From Pseudonocardia sp. N23 (GTDB lineage: Bacteria > Actinomycetota > Actinomycetes > Mycobacteriales > Pseudonocardiaceae): DNA of 64,000 bases. A program made the position numbers and the translations under genes. Below are positions 17,613 to 28,674 of this stretch, in pieces. The stretch spans positions 200,644 to 264,643 of the forward strand of contig NZ_BEGX01000052.1 in assembly GCF_002583555.1 (NCBI RefSeq), read 5' to 3'. A model generated the notes under the pieces. The model had not been told where the DNA came from. It searched no databases and worked only from the letters and a program-made list of their open reading frames with translations. Positions within the stretch are counted from its first letter, which is position 1; each line of letters opens with the position of its first letter.

Positions 17613-18119
17613 TCAGCCCAGCTCCACCACGAACGCGATCTCCCCTGGCGCATACCAGGCCAGCTCGTGGTCCTCGGCCTCGCCGATGAGGAACTCCGCG
17701 TCGAGGTCGCCCATGTCGGCGGCGTCGACCGCGCCCGCCGCCTGCCGCACCGCGTGCTCGGCCTCGGCGACGTCGACGTGCACCGCGGCGATCGACTCGA
17801 TGGGCACCGCGCCGGTGACGCGCACCGCGCCGTCGTCGAGGTCGGGGCGCAGCGTCACGTCGTCGAGGTCGGCCGCCACGACGACGCGCCGGGCCGGGGT
17901 GTCGTCCTCGCCCAGGCCGAACTCGACGGAGAGCAGCCTCAGCGACGCCCGCGCCGCCTCGAGCATGGCCGCGTACTCCAGTTCCTCGTCATCACCGGTG
18001 ACGTATGCCTCGCGCAGCCGCGGCGTCAGCGCGAACGCCGTCCCGCCGATCGGCTCGAACTTGCCCGTCTTGACCAGCCTGGCCAGCATCGGCCACGTCC
18101 CTGGCAGGTAGATCCGCAC
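17613..18119 (-). CDS. DUF6912 family protein
   Basis: A 168-residue conserved actinobacterial protein. VRIYLPGTWPMLARLVKTGKFEP at the start and GTAFALTPRLREAYVTGDDEELEYAAMLEAARASLRLL are characteristic of the DUF6912 group, which has no known function. It is acidic overall with alternating strands and helices, no signal peptide and no membrane helix. The start is the GTG at 18119. It lies 24 bp downstream of the WES/DGAT gene on the same strand and is likely co-transcribed with it. Confidence 0.8.
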   Translation of the reverse strand: MRIYLPGTWPMLARLVKTGKFEPIGGTAFALTPRLREAYVTGDDEELEYAAMLEAARASLRLLSVEFGLGEDDTPARRVVVAADLDDVTLRPDLDDGAVRVTGAVPIESIAAVHVDVAEAEHAVRQAAGAVDAADMGDLDAEFLIGEAEDHELAWYAPGEIAFVVELG

Positions 18120-18142
18120 GTTCGCCCTTCCACAGCTGTTCG

Positions 18143-19552
18143 TCAGCCGGCCGTGGCCAGCAGCTCGTCGAGGGCCTCGTCCACGAGGCCTGCGAGCACG
18201 TCCACGTCGTGCATCGCGTCGCGATCGCCGTTGAACCCGTAGTACACCCCACCGTCGTAGCTGGTCAGGCCGATCGAGAGAGCCTGGCCCTTGGCCAGCG
18301 GCACGACGGGGAACATCTCCAGCATGCGTGCGCCCGCGGCGTAGAGGGGGAACTGCGGGCCGGGGACGTTCGTCACCACCAGGTTGAAGATGCGCTTGGA
18401 GAAGCCGCTCGCGGCACGGGCACCGAGCGCGTGCAGGGTCGGCGGCGCGAAGCCACCGATGCGCACCAACGTGTCCGCGCCGACGGACTGGCCGCCCGCG
18501 GTGTGCTCGGCCATGGCGTGCGAGACGTGGCGCAGCCGCACGAGCGGGCTCGACTCGCCGACGGGCAGGTCGACGAGGAACGACGACACCCGGTTGCCCA
18601 ACGACCCGGCCGTGGCCGAGCTGGGCACGTCGGCCTCGCCGCGCACCGACAGCGGCACCATCGCCCGCACCGACGCCGACGCCGTGACCGGCTCGCCGCG
18701 CGACAGCAGCCACTCGCGCAGCGCCCCCGAGATGACGCTGAGGACCGCGTCGTTGACGGTGCAGCCGTGTGCCGCGCGGATCCGCCGGTAGGACTGCAGG
18801 TCGGTGCGCGCCACCGCGAACCGGCGCTGCGTGGAGATGTCGACGTTCAGCGGCGTCCCGGGGGCCTTGCGCGACGCGGTGCGCGCCATCGTGAACAGCT
18901 TCGTGGCGACCCCGGCGACCTTGCCCGCCGTCGCGATCGCGTCGCCGGCGGCCATCCGGACGTTCTCGACGACCTCCCCCGGCCGCGACACCATGTCCCC
19001 CAACGCCTCCAGCACGAGCGTCGGCGCGTTCGGCTCGGGGTGGGGCATCCACAGCTCCTCGGGGACCTCCCGCGGGTCCGGGGAGACGTCGAGGATGACC
19101 TGGCCGATGTCGATCGCGCTGATGCCGTCGACCATCGCCTGGTGCGTCTTGGTGATGACCGCCGCCCGGTTGTCGGCAAGCCCTTCGACCAGGTACATCT
19201 CCCACAGCGGCCGGGCGTGGTCGAGCGGGCGCGACATCAGCCGCGCCACCAGCTCGGCCAGCGCCTCGTCGGTGCCCGGACGCGGCAGTGCCGAGCGCCG
19301 CACGTGGTAGGCCACGTCGAAGTCCTGGTCGTCGACCCAGACGGGGCGCGCGAAGTTGCCCGGGACGTGGCGGACCTTCTGCCGGTAACGCGGCACCAGC
19401 GCGATGCGCTGCTCGATCAGGTCGACCAGGCCGTCGTAGTCGAAACCCGCCGCGGGCCGCTCGAAGATCGCGACACCGCCGACGTGCATGGGCGTGGACG
19501 CCTCCTCCAGGTACAGGAAGGAGGCGTCGAGCGCGGAGAGCCGGGACGGCAT
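18143..19552 (-). CDS. WES/DGAT-family O-acyltransferase
   Basis: A 469-residue wax ester synthase/diacylglycerol acyltransferase, which esterifies acyl-CoA to diacylglycerol or alcohols for storage lipid. The start MPSRLSALDASFLYLEEASTPMHVG is diagnostic. The active-site region reads THQAMVDGISAIDIG, so the usual HHxxxDG has Thr in place of the first His, while the second, catalytic His and the DG are kept. PLWEMYLVEGL and the C-terminal TNVPGP-type VVTNVPGPQFPLY segment are also seen. A TAGGAT box (19565-19560) precedes the ATG by 7 nt, suggesting leaderless mRNA. Related genes occupy the same place in M. tuberculosis (Rv3233c/Rv3234c, from memory). Confidence 0.92.
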   Translation of the reverse strand: MPSRLSALDASFLYLEEASTPMHVGGVAIFERPAAGFDYDGLVDLIEQRIALVPRYRQKVRHVPGNFARPVWVDDQDFDVAYHVRRSALPRPGTDEALAELVARLMSRPLDHARPLWEMYLVEGLADNRAAVITKTHQAMVDGISAIDIGQVILDVSPDPREVPEELWMPHPEPNAPTLVLEALGDMVSRPGEVVENVRMAAGDAIATAGKVAGVATKLFTMARTASRKAPGTPLNVDISTQRRFAVARTDLQSYRRIRAAHGCTVNDAVLSVISGALREWLLSRGEPVTASASVRAMVPLSVRGEADVPSSATAGSLGNRVSSFLVDLPVGESSPLVRLRHVSHAMAEHTAGGQSVGADTLVRIGGFAPPTLHALGARAASGFSKRIFNLVVTNVPGPQFPLYAAGARMLEMFPVVPLAKGQALSIGLTSYDGGVYYGFNGDRDAMHDVDVLAGLVDEALDELLATAG

Positions 19553-19559
19553 GCCGGTG

Positions 19560-19569
19560 ATCCTACGGT
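19560..19569. promoter_or_regulatory. Overlapping divergent -10 boxes
   Basis: The 10-nt stretch ATCCTACGGT holds TAGGAT read leftward (for the acyltransferase at 19552) and TACGGT read rightward (for the methyltransferase at 19589). They share the central TA. RNA polymerase could occupy only one at a time. Confidence 0.55.
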
Positions 19570-19588
19570 CGCGTGGGACGCTTCTGTC

Positions 19589-20359
19589 GTGCCCGAACCG
19601 CGTTCATCGACCCGATCGCCCAAGGACACCTTCATCACGGTGTACGGCCGCAAACCGGTCCTCGAGGCGCTGGCCGACGAGTCGCTGCGTGTCGACAAGG
19701 TGCTGCTCGCCGAGGGATCGCGCGGCGAGCCGGTCCGGGCGATCCGCGACGCCGCCCGCGCCCGCGGCGTGCGCGTGGAGACGGCGTCCGCGCACCGGGT
19801 GAAGGTGCTGGCGGGCAACGGCCGCCACGACCAGGGCGTCCTCGCCGACGTCGTCGCCCCGCGGATGGCGCCGGTCGAGGAGTTCGTCTCCGACCTGGGC
19901 AGCCGCCGCGGCGCGTCCGTGCTGGTCCTCGACGCCGTCACCAACCCCGCCAACGTCGGGATGATCCTGCGCAGCGCCACCGCCGCGGGCCTCGACGGGG
20001 TACTGCTCCCCCGGCGCGGGGTCCCGGCGATCGACCCGCTGGTGGTCAAGGCCTCCGCCGGGGTCGCGTTCTCCGCGCCGGTCCTGCGGTCGTCGACGGC
20101 CGCCGACGGCTGCGCCGCGCTGCACGCCGCCGGGTTCGGTGTGTTCGGGCTGGCCGCGGGCGCGGAGTCGCTGATCGACGCCGACCTGCCCGACCGCGTC
20201 GCCCTGGTGCTCGGCAACGAGACCGACGGCCTGTCCGCCGACGTCCGCGAGCACCTCGACGGGACGCTGGCCATCCCGATGTTCGGCGGGGTGGAGTCGC
20301 TCAACGTCGCGAGCGCCGGCGCCGTCGCCGCGTACGAGCTGTTGCGCCGCCGGGGATGA
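19589..20359 (+). CDS. TrmH/SpoU family RNA 2'-O-methyltransferase
   Basis: A 256-residue SPOUT methyltransferase. An N-terminal substrate-binding domain (about 10-85, TVYGRKPVLEAL) precedes the catalytic knot. Motif 1 is DAVTNPANVGMILRSATAAG (NxGxxxRxA), motif 2 is LVLGNETDGLS and motif 3 is IPMFGGVESLNVASAGAVAAYEL. Such enzymes methylate a ribose in 23S rRNA (RlmB-like) or tRNA. The target cannot be told from sequence. The GTG at 19589 is preferred because VPEPRSS opens the domain and TACGGT (19564-19569) gives a short leader. It is divergent from the WES/DGAT gene. Confidence 0.9.
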   Translation: MPEPRSSTRSPKDTFITVYGRKPVLEALADESLRVDKVLLAEGSRGEPVRAIRDAARARGVRVETASAHRVKVLAGNGRHDQGVLADVVAPRMAPVEEFVSDLGSRRGASVLVLDAVTNPANVGMILRSATAAGLDGVLLPRRGVPAIDPLVVKASAGVAFSAPVLRSSTAADGCAALHAAGFGVFGLAAGAESLIDADLPDRVALVLGNETDGLSADVREHLDGTLAIPMFGGVESLNVASAGAVAAYELLRRRG

Positions 20360-20463
20360 TGACCACCGTTCCCGCTCCGGTGGCGACGCTCGTCACAGCG
20401 GCGGTGGACCTCGTCCGGGCGCGAGGGGTTCAGGGCCGCGCCACGGGTGCTTAGGCTGGGTCG

Positions 20464-21684
20464 ATGGTGCAACGTCGCATGCCGAGACCCTCCGAGATCC
20501 TGCCGCTCCTGCGACCTGCACCGATCCGCTGGGACGCGACCGAACGCCGTCTCGCCCGCGCCGCGAACATCGCCGACCTGCGCGCCATCGCCCGCCGCCG
20601 CACCCCCCGTGCCGTCTTCGACTACACCGACGGCGCCGCCGACGGCGAGCTCAGCCTGAGCCGCTCCCACGACGCCTACGCGCGCGTCGAGTTCGTCCCG
20701 TCCGTGCTGCGCGACGTCTCCGAGATCGAGACCGGTCGCACCATCCTCGGCAAGCGCTCCGCCCTGCCGTTCGCGTTCGCCCCCACCGGGTTCACGCGCA
20801 TGATGCACACCGAGGGCGAGAGCGCGGTCGCCGCCGTCGCCCAGGACGTCGGCATCCCGTTCTCCCTGTCGACGATGGGCACGACGACCATCGAGCAGGT
20901 CGTCGACATCGCCCCCGACGTGCGGCGCTGGTTCCAGCTCTACCTCTGGCGCGACCGGGCCCACGCCAAGGACCTCGTGCAGCGCGCCGCCGACGCCGGT
21001 TACGACACGCTGATGCTCACCGTCGACACCCCCGTCGGTGGGGCCCGTCTGCGCGACGTCCGCAACGGCCTCACGATCCCGCCGGCGCTGAGCCTGCGCA
21101 CCTTCCTCGACGGGGCGCGTCACCCGAACTGGTGGTTCGACATGTTCACCACCGACCCCCTGACCTTCAGCAACCTGCAGGGCACCGACGGCACGATCGC
21201 CGAGATGATCAACCGGGTGTTCGACCCGGCGCTGACCATGGCCGACGTCGACTGGCTGCGCGACGTCTGGCCCGGCACACTCATGATCAAGGGGATCCAG
21301 AGCGTCGCCGACGCCCGCCGCGTCGTCGACGCCGGCGCCGACGCCGTCCTGCTGTCCAACCACGGCGGCCGCCAGCTCGACCGCGCACCCGTCCCCCTCG
21401 AGCTGGTGGAGCCCACCGTCGCCGAGCTGCGCGGCGAGGCCGAGGTCCTCGTCGACACCGGGATCACCCACGGCGCCGACGTCGTCGCCGCCGTCGCCCT
21501 CGGCGCGAACGCCGCTCTGATCGGCCGCGCCTACCTGTACGGGCTCATGGCCGGGGGGCGCCGCGGCGTCGAGAAGACCGTCTCCATCCTGCGCGGGGAG
21601 ATCGAACGCACTCTCGCGCTGATGGGGGTCACGCGCATCGACGACCTCCGTCCGGAGCACGTCCGGATTCGCCCGAACGGGTGA
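20464..21684 (+). CDS. lldD: FMN-dependent alpha-hydroxy acid dehydrogenase (lactate type)
   Basis: A 406-residue (S)-2-hydroxy-acid oxidase/dehydrogenase family member. Family signs: VFDYTDGAADGELSLSRSHDAY at the N-terminus, FAFAPTGFTRMMHTEGES (FMN contact), FQLYLWRDR, LMLTVDTPVGGARLRDVRNG, LMIKGIQSVADARRVVDAGADAVLLSNHGGRQLD (Lys, catalytic SNHGGRQLD His-Gly-Gly-Arg) and DTGITHGADVVAAVALGANAALIGRAYLYGL. It resembles quinone-linked L-lactate dehydrogenases and MftD, but no mycofactocin genes are present, so lactate or a related 2-hydroxy acid is the best guess. A TAGGCT box (20452-20457) lies 6 nt before the ATG, so it is probably leaderless. Confidence 0.9.
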   Translation: MVQRRMPRPSEILPLLRPAPIRWDATERRLARAANIADLRAIARRRTPRAVFDYTDGAADGELSLSRSHDAYARVEFVPSVLRDVSEIETGRTILGKRSALPFAFAPTGFTRMMHTEGESAVAAVAQDVGIPFSLSTMGTTTIEQVVDIAPDVRRWFQLYLWRDRAHAKDLVQRAADAGYDTLMLTVDTPVGGARLRDVRNGLTIPPALSLRTFLDGARHPNWWFDMFTTDPLTFSNLQGTDGTIAEMINRVFDPALTMADVDWLRDVWPGTLMIKGIQSVADARRVVDAGADAVLLSNHGGRQLDRAPVPLELVEPTVAELRGEAEVLVDTGITHGADVVAAVALGANAALIGRAYLYGLMAGGRRGVEKTVSILRGEIERTLALMGVTRIDDLRPEHVRIRPNG

Positions 21685-21728
21685 GCCTCCGGTGGCGGGA
21701 GCCGCGCCGGGGGACCACAGTGCTCCGC

Positions 21729-21944
21729 ATGGGACTCATGGACAAGGCCAAGGACCTTCTGAACCAGCACGACGACAAGGTGGACCAGGGGCTCGACAAG
21801 GCCGGAGAGGCCGCGAAGAGCCGCTTCGCCGGACACGAGGACCACATCGACGGCGTCGTCGGCAAGGCCAAGGGCGCCACGGGTGACGGCGACACGACCG
21901 CCCCCGCCCCCACCGAGGAGCAGCCCCCGCCGCCCAGCGCGTGA
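21729..21944 (+). CDS. Small MT0933-type antitoxin-like protein
   Basis: A 71-residue hydrophilic protein: MGLMDKAKDLLNQHDDKVDQ, then GLDKAGEAAKSRFAGHEDHID and a Pro/Thr/Glu tail. It matches the Rv0909/MT0933 antitoxin-like family (amphipathic repeats D-x-x-L/V-D-K-A). No toxin gene lies beside it, so the family label should not be read as evidence for a toxin-antitoxin system. It may instead be a CsbD-like stress protein. It is convergent with the HAD gene (9-bp gap). Confidence 0.7.
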   Translation: MGLMDKAKDLLNQHDDKVDQGLDKAGEAAKSRFAGHEDHIDGVVGKAKGATGDGDTTAPAPTEEQPPPPSA

Positions 21945-21953
21945 CGTGACGGC

Positions 21954-22358
21954 TCAGTGACTCCGGTGCTCGGGGTGCAGGTCCAGCAGGATCTCCACCT
22001 CGAGCACCGTCGTCGTCGCATCGACATGTCTGACGACGACCGCGCCCGCCTCCCGCGCACCGCGCACGTTGGCCTCGGCGTCGTCGACGACCACGCACTC
22101 CCTGATCGGCACGCCCAGCGCCGCCGCAGCCGATAGGAACGCCTCCGGGTGCGGCTTGCGCGGCCCGTCGGACCCGAGCCGGACGACGTCGACCAGCGCG
22201 GCGAGGTCGGGCGCCACCGACGACGCGTCGGTCAGCAGCGCCGTCCGCACGCCGACCGCCCGCGACCGGGCGGGGAGGTCGGTCACCGGTGGGCCGTCGG
22301 TCAGCACGCCGCCGACGTCGAGGATCAGCCCACGCAGCCGCACCGCAGGCCCTCTCAC
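21954..22358 (-). CDS. HAD-like hydrolase, subfamily IA
   Basis: A 134-residue compact HAD protein without a cap domain. Motif I is GLILDVGGVLTDGP (nucleophile Asp, the second motif position Gly as in other DxGGV members), motif II is ALLTDAS, motif III is the Lys in GPRKPHPEAFLSA and motif IV is CVVVDDAEANVRGAREAG. The length is short for the family but all motifs are present. The GTG at 22358 is chosen since it overlaps the upstream marR stop by 4 nt (GTGA), indicating coupling. It ends in a His-rich tail (DLHPEHRSH). The substrate is unknown. Confidence 0.78.
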   Translation of the reverse strand: MRGPAVRLRGLILDVGGVLTDGPPVTDLPARSRAVGVRTALLTDASSVAPDLAALVDVVRLGSDGPRKPHPEAFLSAAAALGVPIRECVVVDDAEANVRGAREAGAVVVRHVDATTTVLEVEILLDLHPEHRSH

Positions 22359-22771
22359 GCGTGCCCTGCTATCCGCGCCAGGTAGCGCCGCAGCTCCGGG
22401 GGTGCGACGGGCAGCCACGCCGCGACGTCGCGGGCCACCGCCCCCGCGGCGACGGCGGCCCGGTCACGTCCCGCGGCGGTGAGCGCGATGCGCACGACGC
22501 GACGGTCGCGGAGGTCGCGTTCGCGGGCGACGAGACCGTCCGCGTCCAGGGCGTCGACCACGGGCGTCAACGTCGCCGGCGTCAGGCCGAGGGCACCCGC
22601 GAGGTCGCGGTGCGACGTGCCCGCCGCATCCGGGAGCGCCTGCAGCACGGCGAGCGCTGTCGCGCTGAGCCCGTGCTCGGCGGCGACGGCCCGGCGCCGC
22701 CGGTCGACCTCCCGGCCCGCGCGGACCAGCAGCACGTCGAGACCGGGATCCTGGGACGTGGACGTCGGCAT
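22355..22771 (-). CDS. MarR family transcriptional regulator
   Basis: A 138-residue MarR protein: a winged helix with GLSATALAVLQALPDAAGTSHRDLAGALGLTPATLTPVVDALDADGLVARERDLRDRRVVRIALT, that is, recognition helix and DxRDRR wing. It is the typical length for the family. The start is ATG 22771, six nt after a TATGGT -10 box (22783-22778), so it is probably leaderless. It is coupled to the HAD gene downstream. The ligand and targets are unknown. The obvious candidate is its own promoter and the divergent DUF6459 gene. Confidence 0.88.
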   Translation of the reverse strand: MPTSTSQDPGLDVLLVRAGREVDRRRRAVAAEHGLSATALAVLQALPDAAGTSHRDLAGALGLTPATLTPVVDALDADGLVARERDLRDRRVVRIALTAAGRDRAAVAAGAVARDVAAWLPVAPPELRRYLARIAGHA

Positions 22772-22919
22772 CCGCGCACCATAACGGCGGCCCGCCCGCA
22801 CCCGCGGCCGTTCCGCAGCACCGTTCACAGCCGTGCCGACGGTTCGGACGTGGACCGTGCGTCGGCGTAGTGGTGTGAACGGGTCCTCCCGTGTCCCGGT
22901 GCCGCCGATCCTGCGGAGC

Positions 22920-23513
22920 ATGATCACCGCAGACACTGCGCCACCCACCACCACCGGACCCGACGCCGAGCGGCCGCGTCGATGGTTCCGCATCCGCGTC
23001 CTGCAGCACGAGCCGGAACCCGAGCCCATCTGGCCGGTCCCGCTGCCGCGCCCCGCCGTCGAGGGATCAGGGTCGACCGGAACCCTCACGATCGTCCCAC
23101 CGCCCGAACCGACGGCCTCCGCCCCTGCTCCGGACCCTGCGGCCCGCGCCGCCGACCAGGCCGACCGCCGCGCGATCGGCGAGACCGTCGGGCTGATCCT
23201 GCAGGTCATCGGCGGCCGGATGCCGGCGCCGCGGCTCGCCCGGCTCGCCGACCCACCGGTGCAGCGCTACGTCGCCGCGGCCACCCACCGCCCCGACCTC
23301 CGCCGCGCCGTCACGCCCCGGCGGTCGCCCGCCGCCCCGGATGCCAGGACCGGGCCCGGCGACCGCGTCTGCTCGATGCGCATCGACCGGCCCGTGGACG
23401 GCGTCGCCGAGGTGGCGGCCGTGTGCCGGTTCGGCGAGCGGTTCCGGGCGATCGCCGCCCGCTTCGAGCTTCGCGACGCACGCTGGACGTGCGTCGCGCT
23501 CCGGCTCGGGTGA
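22920..23513 (+). CDS. DUF6459/Rv3235-like protein
   Basis: A 197-residue protein with a disordered Pro/Glu/Arg-rich N-terminal half and a conserved C-terminal domain (about 85-197), including GETVGLILQVIGGRMPAPRLARL, VQRYV and a CSMRIDRPVDGVAEVAAVCRFGERFRAIAARFE core ending in RWTCVALRLG. This matches the Rv3235/DUF6459 family, which sits upstream of secA1 in mycobacteria. The function is not established. The ATG at 22920 is used. A start at 22833 is open but lies within low-complexity sequence. Only 7 bp separate it from the convergent secA stop. Confidence 0.75.
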   Translation: MITADTAPPTTTGPDAERPRRWFRIRVLQHEPEPEPIWPVPLPRPAVEGSGSTGTLTIVPPPEPTASAPAPDPAARAADQADRRAIGETVGLILQVIGGRMPAPRLARLADPPVQRYVAAATHRPDLRRAVTPRRSPAAPDARTGPGDRVCSMRIDRPVDGVAEVAAVCRFGERFRAIAARFELRDARWTCVALRLG

Positions 23514-23520
23514 GAGCCCG

Positions 23521-26406
<2,886 letters not shown>

Positions 26407-26550
26407 TGGTCGACCTCATTCACGATCTCGGCACGGGCACTGGACACGGCACGGGCGGACTGCGGGCCCGCGGGCGTTGCGGGCGCCGGACCGCGGCCCG
26501 GCTGAGCCCATGGTAGAGGCACCCGGGCAATGGCGGCCCCGCAGCGCCGA

Positions 26551-26595
26551 CGGGGGTGGCCCGGCGCGCACGGATGTGCGGCCGGACCACCCCCG
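26551..26595 (-). terminator. Terminator hairpin after hpf
   Basis: CGGGGGTGG (26551-26559) pairs with CCACCCCCG (26587-26595), and the stem continues past one mismatch with CCGGC/GCCGG. It lies 20 nt past the hpf stop and about 145 nt before the secA start, so it should separate hpf from secA transcription. Confidence 0.75.
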
Positions 26596-26614
26596 CGGGT
26601 GATCGTCGCCGGTG

Positions 26615-27346
26615 TCAGCTGCCGAGTCGGATGAGCCCGTAGTCGTACCCGCGGCGCCGGTAGACGACGCTCGGTTCACCGCTGTCGGAGTCGGAGAAGA
26701 GGTAGAAGTCGTGCCCCACCAGCTCCATGCGGGCCAGTGCGTCGTCGACGGTCATCGGCTGCGACGTGTGCACCTTGCGGCGCACGACGCGGCCGGGACA
26801 CGGATCGGGATCGTCGACGCCCACGCCGTTGTAGACGGCGGCCAGCGCCTCGACCTCGTGCATCTCGCGCTCGACGAGGTCGTGGTCGCCCTCCCCGTGG
26901 TGGCCGTTCAGGTTCTCGTCGTGGGATCGGGGCGCCGGTATCGGGAACTCGCCGGTGGGCAGCTCCTCGACCATGAGGTCGGGCAGCTCCTCGGTGATGG
27001 TCGCGCCGCCGCGGCCCGACACCGTGCGGGACCGGCGGCCGCCGACCCTTCGCCGGTCGTGCGAGCGACGGAGCCGGCCTTCCAGCTTCGAGATCGCGAG
27101 ATCCAGCGCGGCGTAGAAGTCCTTCGCCGTGGCCTCGGCGCGGGCGACTGTCCCGCAGCCGCCGCGGCCGGTGATCTCGACGCGCTGACAGGTCTTGAGC
27201 TGTCTGCGGTTCGGCTCGTGGAAGAGCTCGACGTGCATTCCCATCATCTTGTGGTCGTACCGCTCGAGGCGACCGACCTTGTCGGTGACATGGACCCTGA
27301 AATGGGTCGGCACCTCGACGTTACGGCCGGTGACGACGATCTCCAC
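26615..27346 (-). CDS. hpf: Long-form ribosome hibernation promoting factor
   Basis: A 243-residue long HPF, which dimerises or silences 70S ribosomes in starvation and, in mycobacteria, hypoxia. The N-terminal S30AE domain (about 1-105) reads VEIVVTGRNVEVPTHFRVHVTDKVGRLERY and DFYAALDLAISKLEGRLRR. A charged linker follows. The C-terminal dimerisation domain is VVRRKVHTSQPMTVDDALARMELVGHDFYLF to VVYRRRGYDYGLIRLG. The GTG at 27346 is preferred because it directly opens the first strand and has AGGGA upstream. Alternative TTG starts up to 27421 run through a leader hairpin. Confidence 0.95.
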   Translation of the reverse strand: MEIVVTGRNVEVPTHFRVHVTDKVGRLERYDHKMMGMHVELFHEPNRRQLKTCQRVEITGRGGCGTVARAEATAKDFYAALDLAISKLEGRLRRSHDRRRVGGRRSRTVSGRGGATITEELPDLMVEELPTGEFPIPAPRSHDENLNGHHGEGDHDLVEREMHEVEALAAVYNGVGVDDPDPCPGRVVRRKVHTSQPMTVDDALARMELVGHDFYLFSDSDSGEPSVVYRRRGYDYGLIRLGS

Positions 27347-27758
27347 TAGGACATCCCTCGCTTTCGACGTCGATTCGACGGTCAGGCAAAGCGACCGGGG
27401 GCCAGTACCCCGGTCACGCAAACGGCGTCAGGCGTACCTCCCGGAGGGGGACGGGGACTGTTGGGAGAGCACCGTAGCCCGGATCACGATTCGGCAACAG
27501 GGGTCGATTGGCAGACTCGCTGACCCGTGTGGTATCGGCGAATGACATTCCCTGCGGCTGTCCGGGGCGGTAACGTCCGGTGTCCGTGCGGTTGCCGACG
27601 GTTGTCGACCCGCGGCGATTCGTCCCGGTCCCGCACCGTCTGCGGCACCCGCCACGCGGACCACCTCCCCGACGCTCTCTCCCGCCGGCCCTCGCGCCCC
27701 GTGCTGCCGTCTCGTGTCGACGCCCTGCACCGCCTGCCGTCGGTACGGCTGCCGGCGC
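27347..27758 (-). promoter_or_regulatory. hpf leader/intergenic region
   Basis: About 410 nt between comF and hpf with no convincing gene. It contains a perfect 8-bp hairpin, GACCGGGG/CCCCGGTC with a 7-nt loop, at 27393-27415 in the hpf leader. A promoter-like TTGCCG/TACGGT pair lies on the minus strand at about 27470-27497, with a short 15-nt spacer. I see no known riboswitch. Open frames here are Arg-rich noise. Confidence 0.4.
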
Positions 27759-28505
27759 CTACCCCGCGGTCGCGTCGCACAACACCAGAGCCGCTACCGG
27801 GACAACGTCCGAGGCCTCCAGGGAGTGCCTGCACGCCCGCAACGTCGCGCCCGTGGTGATCACGTCGTCGACGAGCATGACCCGCGCGCCCGGGGGCGGG
27901 AGGCCGGAGGTGACGGTGCGCAGCCGCCCCGCGAGGTTGGCGGCCCGCTGCGCGGCGTCGAGCCCGACCGAGTCGGCGACGCCGCCCGTCAGGGCCAGGC
28001 CGGGAGCCACGGCGACCTCGGCCCCGGCCCGGGCGAGGGCGGCCGCGAGGTGCTCGCAGAGGCGCCGCACATGGTCGCCCCCGCGCTCGCGCGCCGCACC
28101 TGCCCGCGACGGCGCCGGGACCAGCCAGCCGGGCGGGCGGCCGCGAGCCCCGGTCCACGACGGCCCCGGCCACGTGGCCGGCGGCATGGACGTGCCGATC
28201 GCGGCGGCGAGCATCCCGGCGAGGACCGGCGCGAGGTCGCGACGGCCACGTTCCTTGTAGGCGATCAGCGCCCGGCGCAACGGACCGCCGTAGCGGCCGG
28301 CCGCGAGCACCGGCGGCCCGCCGCGCCCACTCACCCAGCGGGGTGGACCGGTGCAGGCCGCGCAGGCCGGGCACCAGCCGGGCCCCGGAGCGGCGCAGCC
28401 CGCGCAGCCGCCGGGCAGCAACAGGTCGAGCAGGGCGGGCACCAACCCGCCGGCCTGCAGGCGGGACCGCGGCCGGGCGCGGCCGGAGCGGGACGTCGTG
28501 GTCAT
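27759..28505 (-). CDS. comF: ComF family phosphoribosyltransferase-like protein
   Basis: A 248-residue ComF protein. The N-terminal zinc ribbon is seen as GGCAGCAAPGPGWCPACAAC (CxxC pairs), followed by RYGGPLRRALIAYKERGRRDLAPVLA and a PRTase domain with the PRPP-binding motif VMLVDDVITTGATLRAC. ComF proteins support DNA uptake in naturally competent bacteria, but in actinobacteria the role is uncertain. The ATG at 28505 is chosen over an upstream start because it begins just before the ribbon. It is located between lpqB and hpf as in mycobacteria (Rv3242c, from memory). The 54-bp in-frame upstream extension has no SD site. Confidence 0.9.
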   Translation of the reverse strand: MTTTSRSGRARPRSRLQAGGLVPALLDLLLPGGCAGCAAPGPGWCPACAACTGPPRWVSGRGGPPVLAAGRYGGPLRRALIAYKERGRRDLAPVLAGMLAAAIGTSMPPATWPGPSWTGARGRPPGWLVPAPSRAGAARERGGDHVRRLCEHLAAALARAGAEVAVAPGLALTGGVADSVGLDAAQRAANLAGRLRTVTSGLPPPGARVMLVDDVITTGATLRACRHSLEASDVVPVAALVLCDATAG

Positions 28506-28656
28506 GGCGCGAGCGTGCCCGGCCGCGCCGACCGTCGGGTCACGCTCGGCCACCACGGACCCGAGTTGTCCACAAGCACGCGCTCACCAGCCGGTCCTGT
28601 GGACAACTCCCCACGAGGTCCGGTGGCCGGGGTACAACGGTCCGGCCCAGGAGAGG

Positions 28657-28674
28657 GACTCCCCGGAGGGAGTC
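28657..28674 (-). terminator. Hairpin at the lpqB stop
   Basis: GACTCCC (28657-28663), loop CGGA and GGGAGTC (28668-28674) form a perfect 7-bp hairpin that overlaps the lpqB stop codon. It would mark the end of the mtrA-mtrB-lpqB unit. Confidence 0.5.

Noticed and set aside
21729..21944. A toxin-antitoxin module
   Set aside because: The antitoxin-like family name is the only hint; no toxin candidate is adjacent.
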